Below are positions 11,249 through 29,877 of a DNA stretch of 64,000 nucleotides, piece after piece. The notes below the pieces were generated by a model that was given only the letters and a program-made list of their open reading frames with translations, ran no database searches and had not been told where the DNA came from. Position numbers and translations under genes: made by a program. The stretch comes from Setaria digitata. Lineage: Eukaryota; Nematoda; Chromadorea; Rhabditida; Setariidae. Location of the stretch: the NCBI GenBank assembly GCA_003640385.1, contig RCAB01000081.1, positions 1-64,000 on the forward strand, read 5' to 3'. Each line of letters begins with the position of its first letter. Within the stretch, counting starts at the first letter, position 1.

Positions 11249-13024
11249 CTAAATTTGTTTTTTTTTCCTTGGATAGGATGAATGGCGAAAAGCTCCACGT
11301 TTTGTGATTGCTTCTCGAGCTTTTATTTCTTGGTATTTTTTGCGTTGCTTAGTCTGCAGATCTACATCCGCCAGCAGTTCCTCGACAATTGTCTTCTTAC
11401 GCAGTTTCTTTGGTATACGAGACGAATAGAAATCTGCTTTGGTCTCAACAACAAACCCAACCTAGAATAAATTTTATATAAACTTATCAACATGTTATAA
11501 AACATCTTATGATACAAGAGACAACAGTACTGTAAGACAAAAATATTAGCCAAATGTTAGGAGGAGAAAGGAATATTGTATAGGAATTGCGCACAGAAAT
11601 TTTGATCAGCTGGATTTATTAACAGTTAAATTCTTAAATTTGTTCCCATCCGGAATCAGACACTGATTTGTAAAAGTGTTTGAATAATTCATTATTTTAA
11701 AAATATTCCGAAAATATTTTTTTTTTAATATTTTAAAAAAATACAATACTAAGAGATGCAGAGCATATAGTATATTTACAAAGCACTGTAAGAATTTACG
11801 GAATCTTAACTGAAGTATTCTGTAAATGCAGCTTGAATTTAAATATTCTAAAAACAATTCATCATGGAGTAAAAAGGAAAATTATACATCAAGAAATAAA
11901 ATTCCAAAAGTATTGAATCAAAAAAAAAAAAAACAGAAATTCAGTAGTGTTATAAAAGCTGACTTGGAAATATTTCGGCAACACATGACGATCATTCTTC
12001 CTGTAACGAGCTTTGGAATCCAGAGAATCACGCATCTGAATAATTTCCAAATCACGCTCCCTTTCCTCGGTCATTTCACCAGCAGGGAGATTATACCAGT
12101 CATCACCTTTTGTGCGTTCTCGATCCATCTAAAAGAAGATTCTGTTCATATTCTAAATATGACGACAAATTTAGATGTACTTCCTAAAATATATATATAA
12201 CGCCAAAGGTTCATAAAAGACACCTTTCTCTCTCTTTTTAATGCTCGCCAAGACTTGGGTATGTGTCCCTCACCGAGATATTTCTCGAAACCGGGTTTTA
12301 TTATGCTTTTTGACAGCAGCTGAAAGAAATGACAATTTTAATGCTAAAAGCTTCTCTAATTAACTTATGTGGGATCAGCTTAAACATCTGTTATGACGAA
12401 GTAAAATATAGATAAGTTTCAGCAATCAAAACCACATTATTTTTTCTCTCGGGATGTGATAAAGTCTTAAATTTCGCGTAGAACTTTAGGATTTCGAAAA
12501 ATTTTCAATTTCCTCACCTCTTTTGTTGTTTCGCCCAAAGAAGAATCAGCATCTTGCATTTTACTTTTAATTTTGTCTTTTTTTTCAAAAGATGACTTCC
12601 TAGTGTTCACATTAATATTACTAGTACCATCCGTATCTAAGACAAATAAATCGTTTTTTTCAGCTTTCTGAAATATAGATCGTGATAAGCGAAAATTTCG
12701 AAAAGAAGCATGGAAATAAGTAGAAAGTAAAATTTTTAATTCATTTTGCAGAAAAGATGAGGGGTTGCAAGTACTGTCATAAAAGATCTAATGAGACTGA
12801 AACTTCACTCTCACGTTAATATTCTATTCTACAGAAGTTCTCTAGAAATTACCTTGACTGAAGAAAAAGGAAAAAGTTACCTCGATTGAGGAAAAACAGC
12901 AGAAGTGCACCACCTTCTTCAACGGCGGTTTCTTTTCATTTTCTATTTCATCCTCATCATCATTACTGGATGAAGTCTCTCTACTTTCTTCAGGAAACAG
13001 TATTCCACGATGCCTTGTCTGCAT
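11249..13024 (-). CDS. FCF2: Fcf2-family pre-rRNA processing protein (DNTTIP2-like)
   Basis: Five exons, all phase 0: 13024-12881, 12667-12518, 12319-12224, 12128-11964 and 11461-11249, giving 255 residues. The N-terminal half is acidic and Ser-rich (ETSSSNDDEDEIENEKK) followed by Lys-rich sequence. Residues about 131-235 form the Fcf2 domain: GDDWYNLPAGEMTEERERDL, then IQMRDSLDSK, RKNDRHVLPKYFQVGFVVE, then FYSSRIPKKLRKKTIVEELL. Fcf2/DNTTIP2 proteins act in the nucleolus in early 18S rRNA processing within the small-subunit processome. Yeast Fcf2 is about 217 residues, so the length fits. The start is chosen as the first ATG of MQTRHRGILFPEE, just behind a TTTGAG acceptor. The protein ends ...RKKKQI with TAG at 11251-11249. 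Confidence 0.9.
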
Positions 13025-14511
13025 TCTCAAATATAAAGCAAGCAACAGTGAACACTCGATCACTAAATAGTAACCAAGTCACTGATATAAAATACGTCAA
13101 GCTACGCTTTCAAAAACTAATTCCAATGCCTTGCTAAATCCACTCTGTGGACACTTTACTACTCTACCGTTCATTCAACTGCTTATTTAAGAAGCATTCC
13201 TAAGGAAATAATTTTTATCTTAGCTTTGTTTTTTTCAGGTAAACAACCTTGCGGAAATACTGCCACTCATGTTTTTCCGTTTTTCTAACTGAAGACAATT
13301 TATCTACATGTTTATTTTGGACTTAAACGATAATTAAGAATTAAAATCACCAAATTTAATCCAATAGTCAAGATAATACAAATAACACAGCAAAATAGTA
13401 TCTCACAGTGGACTTAAGTCAATTGACAGTTTCAGCATTTATAATATGTTTTTCATTTGGTTTTCGAAATTTTTCACCGATATATTCCGGACATCACATA
13501 TAGCACAATGAATGACTAAGCAGTACCATAAATGCAACTGTGCTCAAAGGGAATTCTTTGCAAAGCTTACACGTAACAAAGCGAATACTCCAAACATTCG
13601 TAGGCAAATTTGAACTTCTTAAAACTATTCCGCAAAATTCATAAAAAGATATATAAGATAATAAAAAATATATATAGTAAATAATTCCTATTAATGTTAA
13701 GAAAGTTTTGGCGGATAAACAGATTTGAACTGTCGAAATTTCTCACCGAATCATGGCAACAAGCACTATTACGCAATCCATTCAAAGTAATGTAAATTTA
13801 CATTTTACATGTAAAGAACAAACGAATCAAGAGAAGATGTAGCGACGGGACTATAGCAGGTTATAAAAAGCCGACGAAACTAACAAAACTAAAAATTGAG
13901 GTAAGCAAACTTTGGAACCGTGAAAAGTCGATTCCTACACGCATCGTTTGTACAAACTCAGCAGTATGGTTTCGACAAATGTCGAACGAAGTATAGTGTA
14001 ATTTACAAATCGCTTTTCCTTCAATACCCATATCTAAAGGATTCATCCCTACTCATGAGTGGAAGGTCTCGGAGAGATCGTTCAGAATTCCTGAAAGTTA
14101 CCATGAAATATGCTCGCTGAACTTTCATCACGTATAAAAAAAATCAGTCCAATATAAAATGCATGAAGAGTTCAATAAAATGTTAGCGAAGACTACATGG
14201 AAGCGCATTAAATGAATATAAACAATTCAAACGAAATTGAAATTGTGAAGGGTAAAAGAGCAGAAAGAAGTGCATTATTACTCCTGCAAGAATGTTTGAC
14301 ATACCGAATTTTTAAAAGGAATAATGGAAAGCTTATAGACCCACATTAAATAATATAAAGAACATTCGCTGGTCAGAATGACTCCCTAAAAATCAAGTAG
14401 AATAAAACTGGATGGATCCCGTAGTCGTATGGCCCTGAACCATTAAAGAACAACAAGTCATGACAATATTAAATCAGTAGACGTGAATTTAACTAATAAC
14501 ATTTAAAAAAA
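13025..14511. other. Spacer between two minus-strand genes
   Basis: 1.49 kb separates the F-box gene stop from the Fcf2-type start. It presumably holds the 3' UTR of the former and the promoter of the latter. At this distance an operon is possible but not indicated. A tRNA-like fold lies at 13710-13780. The overlapping open frames near 13861-14120 on both strands have no support. Confidence 0.4.
13710..13780 (-). tRNA. tRNA-like cloverleaf, probably a degenerate tRNA (loop would read GAT)
   Basis: On the minus strand the 71 bases can be folded as a tRNA. A T arm ACAG-TTCAAAT-CTGT has the conserved 7-base loop. A weak 5-bp anticodon stem TTGCC/GGTGA encloses ATGATTC, placing GAT after U33. 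The acceptor stem has about five of seven pairs. The D arm is poor and the box A consensus is missing. GAT would be unusual for nuclear tRNA-Ile, so a pseudogene, a tRNA-derived repeat or chance is more likely than a working gene. Confidence 0.2.
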
Positions 14512-17500
14512 CTAGTTTATTCTAATCACAACACTGAATTCAAAAATGGAGGAGCTTTGCTCTGCAATCGAGTCACGATCATCCACTTTCAGCAATGGAT
14601 GTGTCCTCGGATATGGTCGAGTTATACTACTATGAGCAGTCCACACATGTAGCTCAGTGAAACCATCCGGATTCGGCTTATATCGTCCCATATGACGAAT
14701 GTCGTACAGCGGATTCGTTGAATAATCTGATGTGTTGCCGAAACGATAGCGGAAATTCTCGAAACGCATCAAGTGACGTTCGAAATCAGCATCCATTAAA
14801 GCCTGTAAACTCCGTTCATGCCGTCTCATCTTCGTCACCACTTCTGTCAGCGGTGTTGTATGTCCTCTGCTCGATGTAGGTAGTAATGCCTACAGGAAAA
14901 TTTCCATTCCTATTATTTTTCTTTTTAGCAGCTTTTTTAATTTTTGGGCTTAGCTTTCTTAACCACTGCTCATCTTCTTACTTCTGTTCTGAATTAAACC
15001 TTATTTTCCTCCACCTTTTAGACCCAATCACAGGGACAGTAGCCAACCACATATAGATATATAGATAATAAAAGTACTTCTCTTTCTTGTCGTTTCGCTA
15101 TATAACTGACCATCTCTTCCATTGATTCATCAGTAACTTTTGGACAGAACGAAATATCAAGAGCCGTTAAAAACTGGAAAAAATTTCAATATATTTCGGC
15201 CGTTGCAGACTTTCATAAATTACCTTTTTTGACACTAACAATGATAATAAAAATTTAATACCCTAGAATAGATATAAATATATAGCAATATAATGAAACA
15301 TAATCTGCGGTATAGAATTTCTTTGTAAGCTATGCTAAACCATCAAATTTAAGAACTAATAGCAAAAAGGCCTTATTATGTTGCATATTATGAATATTCA
15401 AACTATTCTAAATTTTTCGAAACTTATTTAGGGAATGGTTTCATAAACTTCAAAATAATAAAGAAAATATGCAAACTAACTGGACAATGTTTCAATAGCA
15501 TTTTGACTGCTTCATCCGAAACTTCGTCGCATCGATGCAAGAGGACGGTCTGTAATAAGCTCAAGATAATAAAAATCGCTATTACTTTACTTACTCAGGG
15601 TAATCCGATTTTTCCCTATTCCATTTACATTTTTAGGATCGATCAGAACAATCACCTGGCAACATTTCCTATAACAGTTATTGGATATGTCGTATTTAAA
15701 TATATGTCTACTGCACGCAATGAAATAATTCACAAAAACAGATAGGTGTATTAGTGTCTCATCTAACATTTATCAGCAGTACAGTTGTAACCATGCAAGG
15801 TTAATAGGGAATAAGTCTGACATTAAAAGAATGGCTAACTAAAAAAAAACACTATATAACATTTCTAACTTGTAAAGTGCCTTTTTCCGCAATTATTCGG
15901 ATCGTTTGGTCATCTACAACTCTCATATAAGATAGATTCAAGTGACTGAGATATGGTAGTTTTGCTAGTTCACGAAGCCCAACATTGCTTACAAAACGAC
16001 TACAGCCACTCAGATCGACATACTTTAACTGCTTACATCCAATTACTGTATTTCGTAGGACCTGAAACTTGGAATGTTAAAATACCAAATAGTGTAGTTT
16101 GTTAAATTATTACACATTGTAGAAGCATACATAAAAACATTGCTGACACATCACATCGCCCAAACCCTTCAAGAACTTTAAAACGAAATTCGATTCTTCT
16201 AGCTCCAAATTCTAATTTTTCTGAGTGAGAACAATTTAAAATGACTAATTTCAAAATCTGACAAAAACATACCTCATCTGTCATCAATAAGTTGTCATAA
16301 ACAGTTAGTTCAGTCAAGTTCTTCATCAAACTGAAATTTATCTCAATTCCCCCAAGCGTATGCGAAACATAACACTCACCGAATTTAAGCAGCTCCAGGC
16401 TAAAATTAGTAATATGAAAGAAAATTTCTAATTTTCTTTGACAAAAAGACTTAAATATTCGTCAACTAAGACAATCAGTAAGTATTTTTAGTCGTTTTCT
16501 ATTTCAAAAAACTTATAAGAGAAATGATACAAAGCGGGTGATACAACAATCAAGTGACATTCCAGTCATTCTCATAATAGAATTAGCGCAATTTAGGAAT
16601 TTGAAATTCTCAGTAAAAATATAACATACGCATTAGATACAACAAAGTTTGTTTCAGGGAACAAAAATTTAAAACACTCACTTGGGAAGTGAAGCAAAAA
16701 AGCTATTCAAATGAGTAGGCGATATATTGTCGACACTATTCATCGTCAGAGCTACTAGATCAGGACATCTTAAGTTGATTAAACTCTCAGTATTAATAAG
16801 TTCTAAATTTCATTTTGAATTTAGAGTTTAAAACATTGTATTAAGAAGTGAAAAAAAATATAATCCTTTACATGAAATAGATTCTTCTGTATACAACAAA
16901 CCGATCTTTTATAGCGAATAGTGATGCGGCAGTCAATCGAAAGCATCCACCAATTTTCAAATTGACAATAGATCGTGGCAATACGGTAAATGACGGTAAT
17001 CCTGTAAGGCGCTCATTCTCACCCACATCGACTTCTTTCAAATTTTGGCACTTAGAAAAAAAGGATGTAAGTCCTCGTTCCACAACGCTTTCCTGAAAAA
17101 AATGGGGAATAATAAAGACTGAGAAAAATTCTGTGACTCAAAAAAATCAAAAAGTTAACGTTCCATCATCCAATAAAGCAATACAGGAAATTAATTTATC
17201 TAAGTGTTAAAGAGAGAAGAGTTAAATAATGTCTATTTTCTCAAGAAAGTCAACGAGAAATTCTGATGAGTAAATATGATGACCAAACATACAAAATGCA
17301 CTTACTAAAAGTCTGAAATTCAGTGTCCGTTCCAGCACAACACCTAAGAAAACACTAGGAAAAAAATTTGACCTAGTCTTATTCAATCCTACAAGACATC
17401 CAGAGAGTTTTATAAGTCGAGGGCTTTTCAAAACGCTATATACTTTTAGATAGGAATAAATAAAAAATAAATGAACCTGGAAGCATCGATGGAAATTAAC

Positions 17501-19077
17501 GACTTCCAAATTTGGACAGTGTCTTCCGAGTGATTTCAGAGACGAATTAGTTAACTGAATACCGTACATATTCAGAACGGTCAAATTGGGACAATGCACG
17601 GCGAAGCACATGCAAACATTATACGTTAACGTATCCCTGAATGCATGTAAATCCATTTCAAGTAAATGATCACCACAACGCTGTGCCAATGACTTTATCT
17701 AGAAGGAATAATTGTAAAACAAACTGCAATTAATTAATTTTAAATTATAAGAGATGTTCCTTAAATTATAAAAATTATAAAAAAATTTCTTGTTTAATGT
17801 TTAATGAAGGTTCTGGAAATTCATATCTCGAATTATTATAAGAAATATTTTAACTTCCATTCCATCACCAAGTTCCTTGCTGAACAGCATCAAAGATAGT
17901 TAGAAAATCGCAAATAAATAATGCTTTATTTTCACAAATGGAATAAGAAAACGAACTTCTTTGTTGCCAACTACCGGGCGTTCAATCAAGCATGGTAGTG
18001 AACACTCCTTATCACCAATAAGTGAAGAATAGGAAAATTCGGTCGTCTTTGTCCATGAATAGTTCTTGGCAATATGACGCCATCGACGACAAACCCGTTC
18101 TATCCTTATACGATCCACGATTGGTAATAGCGTAAAAATTGAGATCTGAAGACGATAAAAAGCGAAATTCCAGAAAATAAAAAAACTTCTCGCAAAAGCA
18201 ACCATCCATGCTAAATCATCATTATGGACTTGGTTTTTGAGATTAGCAAGGGCAGTGCACACTGCATATAGCAAAATCAGTAAAAGACGCTGGTATTCTA
18301 AAAGGCTTCTAAGATTAGTTAATAAACCATTCCGTGTGATCCACTTTTTTGATAGTAACGTAATAATCAATCAAAAAAAAAAAAAGTCGGAAGATTGGAA
18401 ACGAGCACTAACCAGAATATGGTCTGGAATGGAACTGATATCCTCCTCAATATTGTCTGCTTTTTCAGTTCTTCCCCTAATCGATTTATTATTTTTACGC
18501 TTCATCGGCTGCGCACTATTATCGATGTTGACAGTAGGATGCAAAACCTGCTGCTGTTGCTGATGATGAGCGGCTGAGCTACATCCGGAAGTTGTCGGTG
18601 CATTCAGATCCTCAACATTAAGTCATCAAATCTCTAATAAGTAATCATAAAATTGCCACAGAATCCTATTCAGGCCTAACAAATTGAAACCTAATAAGTC
18701 CTCCACAGGTCCATGGCAAAGTGAAAGTTCTGGACAATAATACAATGTGCTTCTTGTTTGCCTAAACAAAAGCAAATAAAACATCCTACACCTCTTCCAG
18801 GCTTTTGTGAACAATTCTACTAAAACAGTTAATATATGAGGGAAGTTCTGCAAGCTACAAATGTTTAGCAGGAATTCAGCTAAGGGAATTCAATCATCAG
18901 TGGCTAATCTCTTACCTGTACCTTCCTTTTAGCCGGTTTTTCATCTCGGTTGATAGGTGCCACCCTTTTCGTTTTTCTAGTTTCAACTCTTCGAGATTGC
19001 ACTGCACCGAGAGGGAGAGGATATTGCTCCGAAGCAGCATATGGCTCCTCAGTATCACGATTACTTCGAAGCCTCAT
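14512..19077 (-). CDS. F-box and leucine-rich-repeat protein (FBXL type)
   Basis: Exons, 5' to 3': 19077-18916, 18610-18413, 18145-17957, 17698-17477, 17092-16895, 16785-16682, 16399-16273, 16061-15870, 15549-15481, 15173-15078 and 14889-14512, giving about 644 residues in one frame. Residues 1-112 are a basic, low-complexity tail with a QQQQQ run. The F-box spans the 18413/18145 junction (SSIPDHIL then ISIFTLLPIVDRIRIERV, CRRWRHIAKNYSW). From about residue 184 there are cysteine-type LRRs, such as CPNLTVLNMYGIQLTNSSL, CPNLEVVNFHRC, LKYVDLSGCSRF and LTALDISFCPKVTDESM. Such proteins bind SKP1 through the F-box and recruit substrates to SCF ubiquitin ligases through the LRRs. Substrate unknown. 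ATG 19077 sits close behind an acceptor-like TAAAACA. The acceptor at 16786 (TACTGAG) is weak but is the only one I found that keeps the frame. Confidence 0.88.
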
Positions 19078-20313
19078 TGTTTTAGTCCAAATACTATATT
19101 ACTGTTGAAAACCAACTGATCAATACTTTAATTCAGTTCATGTTCTGGTTGCAATTTAACAAACGGGATTATAATACAGAAGAACAACATATACGTCGTT
19201 AAAAACATTGCATATAAAATGGGACTCTCTTCTATGTAAAAAAAAAAAAAGGAAGAAGCTTAGATCAAGCTACGTAAAATCAACAGACGGTAATTCCCGA
19301 AAAAACTCTACACCAAAAGCCATTATTCATCATGAGTGCTATGAGAAATAAGCGAAAGAAATGGAATTCAAGAAATAACTTTTATATTAGCAAAATGGTC
19401 AGAAAACATTTCGTTCCGATAAAATTAAAAAAGGAGTTAAAAGAACTGCTCATCATTCCGTTCCGGCAAATTAAATACGTCAAGCACTCTCAATTTCATA
19501 CCAAATTTCGCTTATTCAAGTAAGGTTGAAAAAGTTAACCACTTCAGCGGTTAACACATTTTGCTTATCAAATTTATTACCTGGAGAAAAGTCGTTGACT
19601 GTAAGAACTTACTGGAAAATACTTAAACATTTAAATTTTAAAAGCCGAATCAGAAATACTTGAAAAAGATTTTCCTAACAGAAGTAAAAATTTTTGATAA
19701 AGAACTCAAAATGAAACATAAGAAACTTTGGAATCTATGAAAACAACCAATAGTGAAATGAAACAAACAAAACAAACGGTTAATCAACAAAGATATCGAC
19801 TTTTTCTTGGACCACTACAATGATTACATCTGCCGCATATCGAATTTAGATTGCGTTACAGAACTACGATGTTACCATTATGCATGATTTCTTCCGAATA
19901 AAATACCGACCACATCACGTACGCACTCACGTCAAAACAACGTCCAACGTGGGGATAACAATCCTCAACAGCTACCAACAGCAACCAGCCACCAACCACC
20001 TCATTCTCACACAACAGTGCTATATCCATCTCTTCCTCCTCTCACCCCTCCACCTCTCCTATGTAACCAATCTCCAAATTTAACTAAAAGACAGGATGAA
20101 AACACTTCGTCCTAAGACTGCAGCTGGATACGTGGATCTCGGTTCCACTGAGATTTATTAATTGCTAGTGCGGGCTTAGACCATTCGTCTGATAGTGTAA
20201 TCTGCTAAGGTTCATCTACTAATATCAGTATCAACGCTAAGAAACGATGAGTGCTATCATGGCGAACTGTTTGTAAATATCTAAATTTATTACTCAACAA
20301 TCTGCCACGAATA
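19078..20313. promoter_or_regulatory. Divergent intergenic region between the F-box gene and OPA1
   Basis: The two genes point away from each other with 1.2 kb between start codons, so both promoters, and any SL acceptors, must lie here or be shared. There is a pyrimidine/CA-rich stretch at 19960-20080. Open frames at 19332-19523 and 19880-20083 look fortuitous. No TATA box could be assigned with confidence. Confidence 0.4.
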
Positions 20314-27270
<6,957 letters not shown>

Positions 27271-29721
27271 GAATTCTATCTTTTCATATTGCTCATAAAT
27301 TGTAAGTTTTATGTTATGGTTTGTACTCTAGTTTTTCTTGATGTTTGTGCTTCTTTTGTAATTATGCACAAGTCTACAATTGTAACATATTACTTTGTGA
27401 GTAAAGTCTCCTTTTATTCTATTTTTATAGCGTCTCAAATTTATTGCTAGTCAATTTAGACCACTTAGAATTTCGCGGTAAATTTAAGCAATAAATGCTA
27501 AGCAATTTTTGTTTCCCTGGCATTATTTGATTTGGAACAAATGGAAATTACGTAGTGTCGAAAAAAAATTTCAATTCTAAAGTCTGAAATTTGGCAGTTA
27601 CTTTCTTTATAATAAAAAGCTTGCTCTTCTAAAAAATGAATCCGAATCAATAAAATAGCTTCGGTAAACCCGTAAAAGATATATAGATGGTGATGTCGAA
27701 GTTTAAGAAGAAAGCGATATTTGGTTTAGCCAAATTTTTGCAATTCTTTAGAACTGAAGCGTATGTTTCAATCACCTTGCATTAAAAATGCCCAGTATTA
27801 TCGCTTCAGAATATTGGAAATTGTTTAAAATTATTCGATCTTAATAGAAATGACTGCTCTTTTGAAAAGTCGGAAAATGTCTTGTGTGATAAGCTTTTGT
27901 CGTTGTACATGTTCTATATTGCGAATAATTGCGAATGTTCTAGTTTAAATAAAAATACGGTTACCGGAAGTGGTCATGTCGATGAGATTTGAATCTAGAG
28001 TATCCAGTTTCTAATTAAAATTTCATTTTTCAATCTTGGAAAGTTAAATTTTTAAATTATTTTTTTAAAAGTTAGATTTTTTGGATGTATTATCACTAAT
28101 AATGCCAGAGCAATAAATAGCTTTATTGTAGGTTATAATCAACCAAAGTCTTTATAATGTTGGCAATTTTAAAATTATTTCCAAATGTGATATGCATCAT
28201 GCACTACTGGAAGTTGAGTCAGTCAAAGTATTTTAGAGCTTCGAATATTTCCAACCGTGCATAAATGTAGCATCATTGAGGAAATTATCAAGATCGCGAT
28301 AATAAGGAATTATTAATGGTTAAAAAAACAGTAAAGACTTAAGAGTTTCTACTATGTCAGAGCGTTTCCTTGCAACACTTACATATTCATGCTAAGAAGG
28401 TTAATCATTTTGTGACAGTCATCATCATCCTTTTTTTTTTCGATTCATTAATTTATTAAACTACAAAGAGATCTGCTTAAATGTGCCGTTTTTTATATTA
28501 GAAACAAAAAACTTTCTACTTTCTCCTAAATTATAATGGTTTAATTGTCTATCAATTTAAGGGCATGTAATACTATAATAATAAATTTATTAGCAAAGAA
28601 GTCGTTCTTTATTAATGGCAAGATTTTATGCTTATCAAATATATTTACACTCAACAATTCGAACTGTTTCAGGACCATTTTTTCGCCTTCATTAATTAAT
28701 TTATATTTTACTTCCTTGATTTTTTTCCGATTAACTAATTAATTGACCCACTAATTAATGTATTAGTTTTATGAGTATTATTTTTAACCTGTATGGTTAG
28801 GCGTTCAATGAAATAGTTTAACACATAGATTTATTTTCGCTATTCAGATAACGATTACAAAAACGAAAAAAAAGGAAAGAAAATGACTACAATTTTTTAA
28901 AGTTCAAAAGAGCTTAAAGATATTTCCTTACTCGAAAGCACTAAAAACCCTAAGATGGATTTGGGAATCAATAAGTTAAAAATAAAAAGAAAATTAAAAT
29001 GTTACTAAAGGAAACAAATTAGCTTTAAGGAGGTAAACTAAAAGTTAGACATGGATTTATTCAGGAAATGTTTTTTTAGGCATCCCACATACTAAAACAT
29101 AAAAATCATCAAATTCCAACACCCAAATTTTCCAAATTTTTAAATTTACAGGATAAGCAGAATTTTCTCTCCTTTTTTTCCCTTCCGGATAGCAAAATTT
29201 CATTGAAATTTGTCATGATTCCAAACAATGCTGAAGAGCTCTGCTACTATGGAATGTTCTCACACATCTTTAAGTTCTTCTAGTTACTCTTTATAAATAA
29301 ATAAACCTCAGATTTCAAAAAATTTGCCATCGATTAATCAAGCAGCCATTCAGCAAGAAATGCAAGTAGCGTAAGGAGCTTGAGCTCTCATAACTTCGCC
29401 TTCTAAACTGTTAAATCAAGATATAATAAAACGATAAAGAAGCATTCTCACAGAAGCTCATACAGTTATTTGCCCCATTAAAAATTTACTTGAAAGAATT
29501 TGGACAGAAATATCTGCTTTCAATAAAACAAAGATAGCATGAGAATGAAGGAGACTAATTAAATGAAAATCATTTTATGTTACAAATCTCTTGTGGTATT
29601 TTTTTAAGTTACAAACCAATACATCTCACCATTAGAACAATAAATTTCTTAATTATCAATATTATTAAAGAGAAAATGCTCTCAAACTAATTACGCTACT
29701 CGAAAAAGTTGAACACCCTAA
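27271..29721. other. OPA1 3' flank and intergenic DNA
   Basis: The first 230 bases are the likely 3' UTR of OPA1, with a candidate AATAAA at 27490-27495. The remainder is AT-rich and featureless, apart from a TTAATTAA-rich patch near 28680-28760. The plus-strand open frame 28545-28742 has no support. Confidence 0.5.
27490..27495 (+). terminator. Candidate polyadenylation signal for OPA1
   Basis: AATAAA lies 220 bases beyond the stop codon. It is the first canonical hexamer I see downstream of the stop; no transcript evidence is available. Confidence 0.4.
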
Positions 29722-29877
29722 CTATTTATTCTTCTTTGTATCATCGATAACATTTTCATCATTTTTTATTACATAGTGCTGTCTCTTCATTATGTTTGAT
29801 TTTTGCCTTGGAAAAACATGCCAAAAATTGTAGCCAATTAAAACACAAATAATGTTGATAACTATGAGCCAAAGCAT
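29722..29877 (-). CDS. Possible 51-residue single-pass membrane protein
   Basis: The minus-strand frame from ATG 29877 to TAG 29722 encodes one hydrophobic segment near the N-terminus (MLWLIVINIICVLIGYNFWH), followed by a basic then acidic/Lys-rich hydrophilic tail (KRQHYVIKNDENVIDD). A strong acceptor TTTTTTTCAG ends at 29894, only 16 bases before the ATG, so the message could be trans-spliced with a short 5' UTR. Alternatively it could be the last exon of a larger gene, since the frame is open up to the acceptor. The only nearby donor-like site, at 30237, gives no open upstream exon in the right phase. Family unknown. Confidence 0.4.
   Translation of the reverse strand: MLWLIVINIICVLIGYNFWHVFPRQKSNIMKRQHYVIKNDENVIDDTKKNK

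Noticed and set aside
11826..12200. 124-codon plus-strand frame
   Set aside because: It is antisense to the well-supported Fcf2 exon at 12128-11964.
17830..17895. Possible extra minus-strand exon encoding KELGDGME in the F-box gene
   Set aside because: It ends in phase but needs two preceding bases that the upstream exon does not supply; the direct junction gives a better LRR start.
18237..18577. Plus-strand frames opposite the F-box gene
   Set aside because: They lie antisense to the F-box gene, overlapping the exon at 18413-18610 and its adjoining intron, with poly-A translated as lysine runs.
18626..18853. Minus-strand frame in the F-box gene intron
   Set aside because: The direct join of 18916 to 18610 is in phase and uses a perfect donor; no flanking splice signals support this frame as an exon.
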